Origin: Lapidilactobacillus luobeiensis
Lineage (GTDB): Bacteria > Bacillota > Bacilli > Lactobacillales > Lactobacillaceae
NCBI RefSeq assembly: GCF_024345205.1
Contig: NZ_BROC01000011.1
Coordinates: forward strand, 1-64,000
Reading direction: 5' to 3'
DNA length: 64,000 nt
Shown: piece after piece, positions 1-8,802 of the stretch
Numbering within the stretch: position 1 is the first letter of the stretch
Layout of the letters: each line of letters starts with the position of its first letter
Notes under the pieces: generated by a model
Database searches by the model: none
Told to the model about the DNA's origin: nothing
The model's input: the letters and a program-made list of their open reading frames with translations, nothing else
Made by a program: the position numbers and the translations under genes

Positions 1-2
1 CC

Positions 3-33
3 TTATTCTAAGCGGCAAAGCCGCTAAGAATAA
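3..33. repeat. Near-perfect inverted repeat at the window edge
   Basis: TTATTCTAAGCGGC, a three-base loop, then GCCGCTAAGAATAA form a hairpin with a single mismatch. It resembles the second internal hairpin of the large structured element at 14329-14528, so the window probably begins inside another member of that family. The rest of that element lies outside the window. Confidence 0.5.
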
Positions 34-344
34 CGACACGGCGATCTTACCCGCCACACTCCACTCCGCCCGCTCAATCGTTTTAAGTAGATTAAGCTGC
101 CACGATACCTCGCCTGCTCGTGTAAAATGACAAATCTCACCGCAGTTAGCGACCATGGCTAGTCGTCACAAGTTCGTACTGATAGTCACACCGTAACAAG
201 CAACTTGATGATCACCAACAATTCCAGTCAAACAGATACAGGACTTTTCTAGCAAAATGAAATGATAGCATTTTGTCCGCCACACTAGCAAAAGCACTTC
301 GTCAACTACTTCACCTAGATTGCAGATAAGCTCGATCCTGCCTA
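34..344. other. Intergenic DNA without a recognisable gene
   Basis: No reading frame here has a convincing ribosome site or a recognisable product. The only open frames are short and lie on the minus strand. The stretch sits between the hairpin at 3-33 and the structured repeat at 345-503 and may be decayed DNA or part of the same repeat cluster. Confidence 0.4.
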
Positions 345-503
345 GCAACCGCCTCAGGGCGTGTGGCTCAGCAGTGAAATTTGCCTTAGTGGCTTTGCCA
401 CTTAGACAAAGACCTGATTTTGAGACAAGCCGCGCACTTTGCGGATTGGCTCAAAACAGCGTCCACTGCGTTCCAGCCACGACAAACGCCCTGAGGCGGT
501 TGC
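345..503. repeat. Structured intergenic element, long stem enclosing two hairpins
   Basis: An 18-bp perfect inverted repeat pairs 345-362 with 486-503. Inside it, GTGGCT (363-368) pairs with AGCCAC (475-480) and AGTG (373-376) with CACT (464-467). Two further hairpins lie within: 380-410 (arms around GTGGCTTTGCCAC) and 418-456 (TTTTGAG / CTCAAAA arms). The whole folds as a stem closing a multi-branch junction. No open frame explains this. The layout matches 14329-14528. Confidence 0.7.
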
Positions 504-600
504 GTCCACACTAAAACCAACTACACCCGCAAGCAAGCTGAACAGGTAAATACAGAAGCCGCACTTTTAAAATCAGTTCAAAAAAAACCATGAAGAGGAC

Positions 601-636
601 TTGCTTTTTCAAGGTGTACTGTGCATAATAGTACAC
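601..636 (+). promoter_or_regulatory. Promoter and YtrA-type operator
   Basis: TTGCTT (601-606), a 17-bp spacer and CATAAT (624-629) form a promoter. A perfect dyad, GTGTACT (614-620) and AGTACAC (630-636), brackets the -10. GTGTACT-type dyads are typical operators of YtrA-subfamily GntR repressors, so the downstream regulator very likely represses its own operon. Confidence 0.8.
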
Positions 637-657
637 GTAGACAAGGAGATGATGAGC

Positions 658-1035
658 ATGGTCGCGCCAAATTATTCTGGCTTGGCAATTTATGAGCGTT
701 TAGCGCTCAGAATCAAAACACAGGTCTTACAAGGTGTGCTTCAACCAAGTGACAAACTTCCTTCTGTCCGTGAAATGGCTTTACAGGAACAACTTAATCC
801 CAATACAGTCGCTAAGACTTACAAACTATTAGAAGAACAACAGGTGATCTACGTCGAACCGGGCAAGGGCTCATTTGTGAGTCAGATGCAGACTACCGCT
901 GATGAACGTACCAGCACTAAATTTAAAGCACAATTTCGTCATTTGATCATTGCTGCTCGCGCTCAGGGTATCCAACAGGTGCAGTTGGAGCAATGGTTAG
1001 CTGAACAATTTGAGGAGGAGAATCATGAAGCTTGA
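658..1035 (+). CDS. GntR-family (YtrA-type) transcriptional regulator
   Basis: A DNA-binding repressor of 125 aa. Residues 5-75 form the winged helix of GntR proteins, with the typical LPSVREMALQEQLNPNTVAK segment, followed by a short C-terminal dimerisation tail. This compact form marks the YtrA subfamily, which controls ABC transporter operons. The start was set at the ATG at 658 because AAGGAG (643-648) lies 9 nt upstream; the in-frame ATGs at 649 and 652 are too close to it. The gene overlaps the ATPase gene by 11 nt and is the first gene of a three-gene operon. The effector is unknown; in relatives these operons respond to cell-wall-active peptides. Confidence 0.9.
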   Translation: MVAPNYSGLAIYERLALRIKTQVLQGVLQPSDKLPSVREMALQEQLNPNTVAKTYKLLEEQQVIYVEPGKGSFVSQMQTTADERTSTKFKAQFRHLIIAARAQGIQQVQLEQWLAEQFEEENHEA

Positions 1036-1921
1036 TGTAACTAATCTGGCTAAGTCGTTTAGACAACAACCAATTTTGAAACAGATCGATTTTTCTTGGA
1101 CGGATCAGGAGATCATCGGACTAGTTGGCCGTAATGGCGCCGGTAAAACTACCCTACTTAACTGTTTAACCAATTACTACCAACCAGATCTAGGGGCGGT
1201 TTTTCTGGATGAGGTCGGGTTGATGGAGAAACCCGAATTACGACAACATTTAGTCGCAGTCGATTCGCAGCACCCTTTCTTTCAATCCGAGCGCTTGACG
1301 GCGATCAGTGACTATTACCAACTGGCTTATCCCAACTTTGACAAGCAACAATTACAGAAATATTGGCTCAGTAATCAAATCGAGCGAAATAAACACTATC
1401 GCGAGTTTTCCAAGGGACAGCAAGCATTCATTTGTATCACATTGGCGATTTGTTGTCGCACTGAATTCGTGATCTTGGATGAACCGTTTGATGGTCTGGA
1501 TCTGATCGTGCGCGATAAGATCGTTCGTCTGATCATCGCTAACAGTACGAAACACCACTGCGGTTTCTTGATTGCTTCCCACAACCTCAACGAGTTGGAT
1601 GGGCTTTGTGACCGTGCACTTTTCTTGAATCACGGGAGGATCACTCATGATTACGCTTTGGAAGCGACGCGAACGCAGAGCAAGAAATTCCAATTGGTCT
1701 TTCGCCAGCAACAAATTCCCGCATTGGTTTATGAGCAGGGTAAGATCTTAACGGTGCGCGGCCGTGTGTTGGAGGTAGTCTTCACAAATTACGACGACGG
1801 TTTAGCCGCTGATCTCGCCGCGCTAGAACCGGTTTTATGCGAAGAACTGCCCTTGGAACTGACCGATCTTTTTAAGGCAGAGTATCAGTCAACTTCAACA
1901 AGAAAGAAGGTCCTAGCATGA
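1025..1921 (+). CDS. ABC transporter ATP-binding protein
   Basis: The ATPase subunit (298 aa) of the YtrA-controlled transporter. Walker A is GRNGAGKTT (about residues 36-44) and Walker B is FVILDEP. The signature is FSKGQ instead of LSGGQ, as in other YtrB-like ATPases. The switch histidine is in IASHNLNE. The roughly 80 C-terminal residues resemble the accessory domain of BcrA/YtrB-type subunits. The ATG at 1025 follows GGAGGAG. The gene overlaps the permease gene by ATGA. It presumably powers export or membrane sensing together with the 332-aa permease; the substrate cannot be read from the sequence. Confidence 0.9.
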   Translation: MKLDVTNLAKSFRQQPILKQIDFSWTDQEIIGLVGRNGAGKTTLLNCLTNYYQPDLGAVFLDEVGLMEKPELRQHLVAVDSQHPFFQSERLTAISDYYQLAYPNFDKQQLQKYWLSNQIERNKHYREFSKGQQAFICITLAICCRTEFVILDEPFDGLDLIVRDKIVRLIIANSTKHHCGFLIASHNLNELDGLCDRALFLNHGRITHDYALEATRTQSKKFQLVFRQQQIPALVYEQGKILTVRGRVLEVVFTNYDDGLAADLAALEPVLCEELPLELTDLFKAEYQSTSTRKKVLA

Positions 1922-2916
1922 CCAATCTGCAGAAAATAATTTGGAAACGACATCGTTGGCTAATTTTTCTATTTATCGGCGTCTTGGCAATTTTTTTGGT
2001 CAAATTGGGTACTGATCTGCGTGATGTCGATATTAAAGTTACTTATTCAAACACACTGCGACGACACTCCGACACAATGCTTGTTCTTGATCCTTTTGGT
2101 TCGATTCTGCTTACCTCACCGACTGTAATCAGTTATCTCAGTTTCTTTTTCGTTCTGATCACGTCGTTCATTGATCGTCACACTGGTTTTACTGACTTTC
2201 TCATGAGCACGGGACATAGCCGTCAAAAAATCGGCTGGGCTTTGTTACGTCAGAATTTGGTGATCACTTTAAGTGCCACATCCGTCGCTGTCCTCCTTCT
2301 GACTGGCGGTTTCCTTTTCACGATCGGTCTGAACCAGCCGCAACTATTATTGGGGATCGCCTGGTCTTGGCTCCGGATCATCTTAGCAACGACTGTCTTG
2401 GATCTAATAGCAACGTTGTTTGGTATCCTTTTTTCCGGAATTGGTGGCTTGATCGTGCTGGCCGACTTGATCTACATCCTTTCTACCATCATTGCTAACA
2501 CGGCTAGAAGGTTTCCGATCCTGAGTCTCATCGTAACTGGCTATGGCAGCTACAGTAATTCGAGTCAACATGAAATTTCCCAACCACTGTTGCTCATCGG
2601 TCAGCATCTCTTGCTTTACTTGATCGTGATCAGCGTTTACTCTTGGTTACTTAATTACTGCTTCAAGCATTGGTCAGCTGAACAACGCCAACGCTCACTA
2701 AGTCTGGATCAGTTTCGCTTACCCTTGTTGCTTATCGCCGTGGTCCCATTCTTCACCATCTGGATCATCCTTGATTTTGTTAATCTGCCCGATGGGGAAC
2801 TGACCACACCCTTGTTAATCACCAGTCCGATCATCATTTGGTATTTTTGGCCTTTAGTCACCCGCCTATTCACCTCGAAAATCTTCCAGCAGAAAAAACA
2901 GTCGCTGGATCAATAA
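1918..2916 (+). CDS. ABC transporter permease
   Basis: An integral membrane protein of 332 aa with about six or seven hydrophobic segments. The first is near residues 14-30; further ones lie near 55-80, 105-135, 150-190, 225-245 and 265-310. It is translationally coupled to the ATPase through a four-base ATGA overlap, so the pair should form one transporter. The family resembles the multi-span permeases of YtrA/BcrB-like operons; no specific substrate motif is seen. A bidirectional terminator follows at 2935-3016. Confidence 0.8.
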   Translation: MTNLQKIIWKRHRWLIFLFIGVLAIFLVKLGTDLRDVDIKVTYSNTLRRHSDTMLVLDPFGSILLTSPTVISYLSFFFVLITSFIDRHTGFTDFLMSTGHSRQKIGWALLRQNLVITLSATSVAVLLLTGGFLFTIGLNQPQLLLGIAWSWLRIILATTVLDLIATLFGILFSGIGGLIVLADLIYILSTIIANTARRFPILSLIVTGYGSYSNSSQHEISQPLLLIGQHLLLYLIVISVYSWLLNYCFKHWSAEQRQRSLSLDQFRLPLLLIAVVPFFTIWIILDFVNLPDGELTTPLLITSPIIIWYFWPLVTRLFTSKIFQQKKQSLDQ

Positions 2917-2934
2917 CATCAAAACCTAGCAAAT

Positions 2935-3016
2935 CAAAAAAAATACCGTGATCATTGCCAGCCTGAACCAGCCGCTAAGGCCAATCTGGCTCAATAATGA
3001 TCGTGGTATTTTTTTT
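2935..3016. terminator. Bidirectional terminator between convergent genes
   Basis: Long arms, AAAAAATACC and GATCATT paired with AATGATC and GGTATTTTTT, end in an A run on one side and a T run on the other. It closes both the ABC operon and the opposite coiled-coil gene. Confidence 0.8.
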
Positions 3017-3051
3017 GGTGCGGGGACTACTCAAGAATCTCCCCACTCATG

Positions 3052-4071
3052 CTAAAAGTCGTTCCAGTCATCGTCATCTTGCTCTGGGCCAGAATGCCAG
3101 TCTGGTTGGCTCTTAGCCTGGGTTGCCTTGGTGTCAGCTTGATCCGTCTTAGTTTGATCTTTTCCTTGCGCAGATTCGGTCTGATCCTTTTGTTGCTCAA
3201 ATCCACTTAATGCTCGCTGGGCCTGCTGGATCTCGTGTTCGATCTCAGCCTTATCGCTTTCGCCTTTCGCGCGCTCATTGGCGTTGAAAAATGACCGAAC
3301 ATCTACCATTCGTTGCGTGAACCGCAACAATTTTATCCCGAGACGAGCCTCTGCTGGACTGTCATAATCTTGATGGCTACCGAAACTATCAGATTGAGTT
3401 TCCTGCTCCTCAGCTTCAGCTGCTTCAATATCCGTCGCCGCTTCTTTCTGGGCTTCGGTTAGTTCTTCTTGGGCATCTTGTAGCTCTTCTTGGGCATCAG
3501 TGATCTCTTCTTGGCCATCTTCACGAACTTCAACAACGTCATCTTGCGCTTCTTCCAAGTCCGCTTGCGCCTCATCAACATTATCTTGAGCATCAACCAC
3601 AGCGTCCTCAGCGTCACTTAGCGCTTCTCGAGCAGCGTCGGTCTTGACTTTTTCGACATACTCACGCGCTCTGATCACATTTTCCTGGGCCAAGCGAAGG
3701 CTTTCTTGGGCCTTGGGGACTTCTGCCTCGGCTTGACGGACACTGGCTTCTGCTTCCCGTAGTGCTGCCGCAGCTTTGCGCTGTGCTTTTTCGATACCGA
3801 CGCCAGCTTGGGCAATTTCTGCTTCAGCCTCTTTGATCATGGCAGCCGCTGCCCGTTTTACTTCTGCGGTCTCAGCCGCAGCATCGGCTCGCATTTGGGC
3901 ACGATCTTGCGCCTCTTCGGCAATTTCAGACTCCGCTTCATGCCGCGCCTGAGCAACCTTGGTTCCGAATTTGCTTGCAGTTTCCTGATCGTCCCAATCA
4001 TCATCGCTCGCAGTGTAAGCTTGCTGATGTTCCTTACGTTTTCCCGCACTGCTAAAAATTTTAATAGCCAT
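3052..4071 (-). CDS. Acidic coiled-coil protein of unknown function
   Basis: 339 aa, with no signal peptide and no membrane segment. Residues about 35-225 are an almost unbroken Ala/Glu/Asp/Gln heptad coiled coil, reminiscent of ATP-synthase b or late-embryogenesis-type helices. A short non-coiled part (around SFGSHQDYDSPAEARLG, and FTQRMVDVRSFFNANERA) is followed by a Gln/Lys-rich tail. Both ends carry the same acidic-aromatic motif: SDDDWDD near residue 20 and DDDDWNDF at the very C terminus. The ATG at 4071 follows GGTGGAG; an upstream in-frame TTG is unlikely. I do not recognise a family. It stands alone between terminators. Confidence 0.75.
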   Translation of the reverse strand: MAIKIFSSAGKRKEHQQAYTASDDDWDDQETASKFGTKVAQARHEAESEIAEEAQDRAQMRADAAAETAEVKRAAAAMIKEAEAEIAQAGVGIEKAQRKAAAALREAEASVRQAEAEVPKAQESLRLAQENVIRAREYVEKVKTDAAREALSDAEDAVVDAQDNVDEAQADLEEAQDDVVEVREDGQEEITDAQEELQDAQEELTEAQKEAATDIEAAEAEEQETQSDSFGSHQDYDSPAEARLGIKLLRFTQRMVDVRSFFNANERAKGESDKAEIEHEIQQAQRALSGFEQQKDQTESAQGKDQTKTDQADTKATQAKSQPDWHSGPEQDDDDWNDF

Positions 4072-4224
4072 GCTAACTCCACCCTTCAAAAAAACAGTTA
4101 AGCACTAATCTCATATTATAAAGCAATTGTAATCTTGCTCTCATTATTTAGCAATCCGTCTAAAGTCTCAACCTGCAATTTATCGGCTGGATAAATTCTG
4201 ATTTTATCTTGGTTAGGCTAAATG

Positions 4225-4257
4225 CAAAAAACGCCACTCTCCCGCAGTGACGTTTCT
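4225..4257 (-). terminator. Rho-independent terminator of the arylsulfotransferase-like gene
   Basis: On the minus strand ACGTCACT and AGTGGCGT form a stem followed by TTTTTT, 40-70 bases after the stop codon of the lipoprotein gene. Confidence 0.75.
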
Positions 4258-4297
4258 TTAGCATTAAGCAATTATTAGCTCCTTGCGCGCCATTTTT

Positions 4298-5980
4298 TTA
4301 ATTTGTAACATCGAATAAATAATCCTCATCATAGGTCGCCAAGCGATAGGCTCGATAAACATAGGCCTTCGATGATGGGTTGGAGACGGTCAGATTATAG
4401 ACCTGTTCCTGTCCATCGACCTCGATAATATTACTTTCAGTGGCATTACTCTTCCAACCGAAGTCGATCAAATAATTGCCATTGCTCAACTTCTGGGTGT
4501 AACCGATCGCCGGAGTAAAGTTCGCCTTACCGAGCGATTTCCCGTAGGACCAAGTTTCCGTGATCGTCATTTTCTCCGTGTCGATATGGTATTGGACCCC
4601 TTCAGAATATTTACCACTGGTGTCCTTGTCGCCGTTAGTCACGTTGATATTATTATTGTAAAGCAGGATATCCTCACTACTAGGATCACCATTCTCATCT
4701 TCTAGCAGATTGATCCCATGCTGACCACCAAGAACACTGGTGCCTGCCGTTGGACTTAACAATAATTTTTGATATTTCGTTGGCCAAGTCGACTTTTTCT
4801 TACCTGAATAGATCCATTTTAGGTTGGTTGTTTTCAGATCCATTTTCAAGATCATATCCTGATTTCGACCGGAGATCAAAATACTCTGATCCGTTTTATC
4901 ATACCAGACCGCATTTTGGTGGAACCAATCAACAGTACCTGCGTCTGATTCTTTATACGATTGATACATCGCTTCAGGTAGGATCCGTTTCAAATCGATG
5001 ATCTGCTTGACTTTACCAGTAGTATGCGAGATCACGGCCATGGTATCTTCGACATACTTTGAGCCATCACTGACTGTTGCCAACAAATCATGGTTTGGTA
5101 ACTCGATGATATCATGATGGATCACTGTCTTATCATCACCAGCCTGCTCACTATTACCCGTCTTCGTATCAAACAAATATTCCTTATAAATGCGACCCAA
5201 ATAGTCTGTTTCCAAGAGGTCATTGTAAGTATCGCCACTTTGGCTTTCTTTCGTCAACATCAAAATGTGACCATTGCTGATCGGCTGTAACATGTGCTGA
5301 ACATAGTAAGTTGAGTACCAACGAACAGCGCCATCAGCATCAACGGCGAATGATTCTTTTGTGGTCCGCACTAGGAAGGTCAATTGATTATCACCGATCG
5401 CCATTTTTTTCTTATCATTTTTTGTGACCGTGATCTTCGTTGACTTGATATATTTCGGTAAGGTCGTACTGGTGGTGATCGTCAATTTCTGCGTGGTCGT
5501 GGCGCCGCTTTCGCTGGTGACCGTTATGTTGACTGTATTGTTGCCTGCATAAAGACCAACGACGGGCACCTGATGTTGCGTTTGATAACCACCGTTAACC
5601 GTATTGGTGATCGATGTTCCTGCTGATTTTCCAACAACGGTGTAAGACACTTTGGCTTTTTCAGCTGTGGTGAAAATCACCAAAGCAGTCAGCGGTGATG
5701 TTTCATAGGGATTTACTTTGATATAAGGTTGAGCCACGGTATATTCAGCATTTGCTAAAGCTGCCTGATAGGTCTTATTCGCTTCGGTTTGATCGTCAGC
5801 TCGAGTCGTGACCAGTTTCGTACCGAGATTTTCAATGATCTGTTCCTTGGTCAATGGCGTTTCCGTCTCTTCATCAGCGCTTGCTTGCGTTTGACAGCCA
5901 CCCAACACAACTAAAATACTGGTCATTGCCAACAAACTTGCTATTCTCACTACTACTCGATGCCTTTTCACTTTTTTCAT
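4298..5980 (-). CDS. Arylsulfotransferase (ASST)-like lipoprotein
   Basis: A 560-aa secreted lipoprotein: positively charged N terminus, hydrophobic core and lipobox VLGGC with the lipidated Cys near residue 29. Residues about 75-170 form a beta-rich N-terminal domain. The remainder matches the ASST beta-propeller, with histidine-rich loops HHDIIELPNHD, DWFHQNAVWYD and GGQHGINLL where the family carries its catalytic and sulfate-binding residues. The family transfers sulfate between aryl sulfates and phenols without PAPS; the natural substrate here is unknown. It would act on the outer membrane face. Its terminator is at 4225-4257. The TetR gene upstream reads in the same direction across a 195-base gap. 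Confidence 0.85.
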   Translation of the reverse strand: MKKVKRHRVVVRIASLLAMTSILVVLGGCQTQASADEETETPLTKEQIIENLGTKLVTTRADDQTEANKTYQAALANAEYTVAQPYIKVNPYETSPLTALVIFTTAEKAKVSYTVVGKSAGTSITNTVNGGYQTQHQVPVVGLYAGNNTVNITVTSESGATTTQKLTITTSTTLPKYIKSTKITVTKNDKKKMAIGDNQLTFLVRTTKESFAVDADGAVRWYSTYYVQHMLQPISNGHILMLTKESQSGDTYNDLLETDYLGRIYKEYLFDTKTGNSEQAGDDKTVIHHDIIELPNHDLLATVSDGSKYVEDTMAVISHTTGKVKQIIDLKRILPEAMYQSYKESDAGTVDWFHQNAVWYDKTDQSILISGRNQDMILKMDLKTTNLKWIYSGKKKSTWPTKYQKLLLSPTAGTSVLGGQHGINLLEDENGDPSSEDILLYNNNINVTNGDKDTSGKYSEGVQYHIDTEKMTITETWSYGKSLGKANFTPAIGYTQKLSNGNYLIDFGWKSNATESNIIEVDGQEQVYNLTVSNPSSKAYVYRAYRLATYDEDYLFDVTN

Positions 5981-6175
5981 CCAGCTCCTTCAAAAAACTT
6001 ACTTATTCATAATAAGGTAAGGATTTGAAACGCCTATGAAAAAAATGATCGAGATATGAATGTTTTGTAAGACTTATGTGACGTTTTTGCAAGATTGGAT
6101 CAAAGGAAATTCATTATAAATTCAAAAATAGAAAACCGCTCAGCAAGCATTATTGTCAAACGAGGGTTCTGTCGG

Positions 6176-6769
6176 TTATTCGGACACGACCGTGGCGACC
6201 GCCAAAAGCATGACTTGATCGAAGCGTTGGTCGATCTCGTCTGAGGTCAAACTAGCAAAAAATCCGCCAGTTTCCTGAACGACAAAGCCAAATAACGCGG
6301 ACCGATATAATGTTGTCCCCGCGCAAACATCGTCGTTCTCCAGTTGCAAAGGTCTGAAAACACTGTGATAAAGCCTATTCAAGGCCGTGTGGGTTTGCGG
6401 ACTTTGACGGTTATTCAGATCCAATAAAACTGGAGCTAATTCCGCATGGCCCCGTGTGGCCTGTCTAAATTCATGAGCAAAGACTAATAATGCCTCTTTA
6501 CCTGAAACACCAACCAATTCCTGAACCACTGTTGCCGTCACTTCATTAACAAATTCCGCACCGACCAAATCCAGCAACTCGGCCAGACTAGTCACATAAT
6601 TATAGACAGATTGCGGTCGGATCGACAACGCGTCTGCGACATCCCGCAAGGTCAATTCCGTCAAACCCTTTTCTTCGATCAAGCTTTCCGTGACTGCTAG
6701 CACTTTCGCCTGCGTCAAACTTTTCCTCTTTGTCATTCGATCGCCCATTTCTAGATATTCATCTTTCAT
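6176..6769 (-). CDS. TetR-family transcriptional regulator
   Basis: A 197-aa repressor-type protein. The helix-turn-helix lies at about residues 35-60 (LTLRDVADALSIRPQSVYNY), followed by a TetR C-terminal ligand domain of the WHG type. The start is uncertain: ATGs at 6769, 6748 and 6736 are in frame and none has a strong ribosome site. The left end of the IS200/IS605 element lies only about 3 bases upstream of the longest start, so the native promoter appears to have been separated from the gene. It may regulate the arylsulfotransferase gene downstream, but nothing in the sequence proves this. Confidence 0.85.
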   Translation of the reverse strand: MKDEYLEMGDRMTKRKSLTQAKVLAVTESLIEEKGLTELTLRDVADALSIRPQSVYNYVTSLAELLDLVGAEFVNEVTATVVQELVGVSGKEALLVFAHEFRQATRGHAELAPVLLDLNNRQSPQTHTALNRLYHSVFRPLQLENDDVCAGTTLYRSALFGFVVQETGGFFASLTSDEIDQRFDQVMLLAVATVVSE

Positions 6770-6831
6770 TACAATTTTGGGCGGGAAACCTCTAACTTTA
6801 GTCAGAGGAGGAAAGCCTGCACTTGCTAACG

Positions 6832-7278
6832 CTAGTTAGCTTTCTTGCTTGGTCGTCCCGCCTTACCCCTTTCTGTTCTCTGATTTTGAATATAGTTGGC
6901 AACCGTCTCTTTTGACATGTTGCCGAGTGTCCCCATGTAATAGCTTGGCGACCACAAATGTCCACCCCAGAGGAGTTTCTTGGTCTCAGGATGAGCTGTG
7001 AACCATGTCCGAGCTGATGCACCCTTTAAGATCTTGACAACAGTTGCGGGCGCATACTTGGGCTTGAAGCTCAAAAGCAGGTGCACATGATCCGACATGA
7101 CCTCTGCTTGTTCAATCGTGATCTCGTTATCAATTGCAGTGGTTTTTAGGATCTCAAGCATTTCCGCCACATACTGCGGTGTATCAAAAATTGGTCGGCG
7201 ATATTTGGTGACCCACACAAGGTGGTAGTGAAAGCTGTATACGTAGCCGCGCTCTTTGATTACATTTTCCGATACCAT
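6832..7278 (-). CDS. tnpA: IS200/IS605 transposase TnpA (Y1 HUH)
   Basis: A single-strand transposase of 148 aa that cuts and rejoins the hairpin ends of the element. The HUH motif is HVHLLLSF in SDHVHLLLSF (about residues 75-82), and the catalytic tyrosine lies in the SPSYYMGTLGN helix near residue 115. Length and motifs are complete, so it looks active. The ATG at 7278 was chosen because ATGGAGG ends 8 nt upstream; a longer frame back to 7305 would place the ribosome site inside the gene. It is divergent from tnpB. Confidence 0.9.
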   Translation of the reverse strand: MVSENVIKERGYVYSFHYHLVWVTKYRRPIFDTPQYVAEMLEILKTTAIDNEITIEQAEVMSDHVHLLLSFKPKYAPATVVKILKGASARTWFTAHPETKKLLWGGHLWSPSYYMGTLGNMSKETVANYIQNQRTERGKAGRPSKKAN

Positions 7279-7370
7279 AGGTATTGCCTCCATTTCTTTA
7301 CTCAAAGCTGTATTATACTATAAATACAGCACCAAAGGGTATATAATAGAACATAAGGAGGTGAAAAATC

Positions 7371-8615
7371 ATGGCACAGAAAATGGCAGACTTGGCTTAT
7401 CATTATGGATTGAAAGTGCGGATCTTTCCATCCACAAAACAAAAGCGAACCATCGACAACAACATTAATGCCAGCCGGTTTGCTTACAACGAAATGGTCG
7501 CGATCGACAAAGAACTTTTCGCATTGAGTCACGTTAAAACACCAATTAGTATTGTTCAAGATCGAATTGCTTACTTGAATCGCCGCAAGAACAACACCCA
7601 AATGTTATTTGCAATCCACCCTTGGCTTGCAGGTACAGGTATTGGTACCGACGTGATCGATCAGGCCCGACGGGCTTATCAGTCTGCGTGGCGCTTGTTC
7701 CGCCAGGTACATCGCTCAGGTGTCCCAGTGTTCCACCGCAAACGTGCTGACGGCAGCTATCAGCTTCCGACCCGTTATACAAAACTAGGGGCCGGTTTAA
7801 TGAATGGTTCTAACCGTTTCCTTGACCAAAATCATGTCACAATCAGTGGACTAGGGAAAATTCGTGTATCAGGATCACAAAAGCGTCTGTTCAGCCACAT
7901 GAAGGACATCCGCATTGGCACGGTTACGGTACGCCGTGACGCCACTGATCGTTACTACTTGTCGATGCAGCTTGGCTCAAACACACCATTCGTTAGCACC
8001 GGCAAAGCAATCCAATCAGCGATTGGCATTGATCTCAACACAGAAAACTTTCTGACGGACTCTGACGGCAACGTCGTTGCCAATCCCCGCTATTATCGTG
8101 CAATCAGAGGTAAGTTAGCCCAGCAACAGCGTAAACTAGCACGACGTGCGCTTCGAGCCAAGAAAGAGCATCGTCCACTTCGTGATGCCAAGAACTACCA
8201 AAAGCAACGGGTGCTCATTGCTAACTTGCAACGGGAGGTGACTAACCGCCGCAATGCTTTTCTACACCTTGTGTCCACTGCACTGATCAAGAACCACGAT
8301 CTGGTAGTGGCAGAGGAATTGAGAAGTAAGAACATGTTACGCAATCATGCTTTAGCGATGAGCATTGCCGACGTTGGATGGCGTACTTTCCTAGGAATGC
8401 TTACTTACAAAGCGGCTTTGTACGGGCGCAAACTTGTGACCGTTAACCCGAGAAACACCACTCAAACATGTAGTGATTGTGGCTTTGTATTAATGGGTGA
8501 ACAGAAACTAACGCTTGCCGATCGTAAATGGACGTGTCCATACTGTGGCACGTACCACATCCGTGATCACAACGCTGCTAAAAATATCTTGGCTAAAGGC
8601 TTAGCCTTTAACTAA
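7371..8615 (+). CDS. tnpB: TnpB RNA-guided nuclease of the IS605 element
   Basis: A 414-aa protein with all expected parts: an N-terminal helix-turn-helix, then a RuvC nuclease whose three acidic residues are present (D in IGIDLN near 220, E in VVAEEL near 314, D in RDHNAAKNI near 398). A four-cysteine zinc finger (CSDCGF and CPYCG) is inserted before the last acid. TnpB proteins use an RNA from the right end of the element to cut DNA beside a target motif, favouring retention of the element. A strong site AAGGAGGTG precedes the start. No disruption is seen, so it is probably functional. Confidence 0.92.
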   Translation: MAQKMADLAYHYGLKVRIFPSTKQKRTIDNNINASRFAYNEMVAIDKELFALSHVKTPISIVQDRIAYLNRRKNNTQMLFAIHPWLAGTGIGTDVIDQARRAYQSAWRLFRQVHRSGVPVFHRKRADGSYQLPTRYTKLGAGLMNGSNRFLDQNHVTISGLGKIRVSGSQKRLFSHMKDIRIGTVTVRRDATDRYYLSMQLGSNTPFVSTGKAIQSAIGIDLNTENFLTDSDGNVVANPRYYRAIRGKLAQQQRKLARRALRAKKEHRPLRDAKNYQKQRVLIANLQREVTNRRNAFLHLVSTALIKNHDLVVAEELRSKNMLRNHALAMSIADVGWRTFLGMLTYKAALYGRKLVTVNPRNTTQTCSDCGFVLMGEQKLTLADRKWTCPYCGTYHIRDHNAAKNILAKGLAFN

Positions 8616-8773
8616 GAATCACAGTCCGTCTGGCAACCTGCGGACTCTAAAGGCTTTGGTAATTAGCACGTAAGACCTGCTTGCAGGCGATGGCTGTATC
8701 TAAGCAAATTGTGGTCGTGTCGCCGTTAGGCGATGCTCTCACAAGCCTGTGACTTTAGTCACGGGTGGTTGAC
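8616..8773 (+). ncRNA. Probable TnpB guide RNA (omega RNA) region
   Basis: The 3' flank of an intact tnpB up to the right end of the element normally gives the scaffold of the TnpB guide RNA. This stretch has several short inverted repeats, such as CCTGCTTGCAGG and GTCGCCGTTAGGCGAT, and ends with the RE hairpin 8746-8765. If the boundary is right, the guide would be the host sequence starting TATACGTGTTCGCC at 8774, with TTAC as the target-adjacent motif. This is by analogy only. Confidence 0.45.
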
Positions 8774-8802
8774 TATACGTGTTCGCCACAACGACTTCCA
8801 AA

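Larger units (their letters stand above)
6773..8773. mobile_element. IS200/IS605-family insertion sequence with divergent tnpA and tnpB
   Basis: The element encodes a Y1 transposase (minus strand) and TnpB (plus strand) from a shared divergent promoter region, with -10 TATAAT at 7342-7347 for tnpB and the same hexamer on the minus strand at 7312-7317. Sub-terminal hairpins are at 6789-6808 (CCTCTAAC / GTCAGAGG) and 8746-8765 (CCTGTGAC / GTCACGGG), both with loop TTTA. There are no terminal inverted repeats, as expected. The boundaries are inferred: TTAC (6769-6772) as the left target site and TTGAC as the right end. Confidence 0.85.

Noticed and set aside
166-514. Two short frames in the first 600 bases
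   Set aside because: One overlaps the structured inverted repeat and neither has a ribosome site or a recognisable product.
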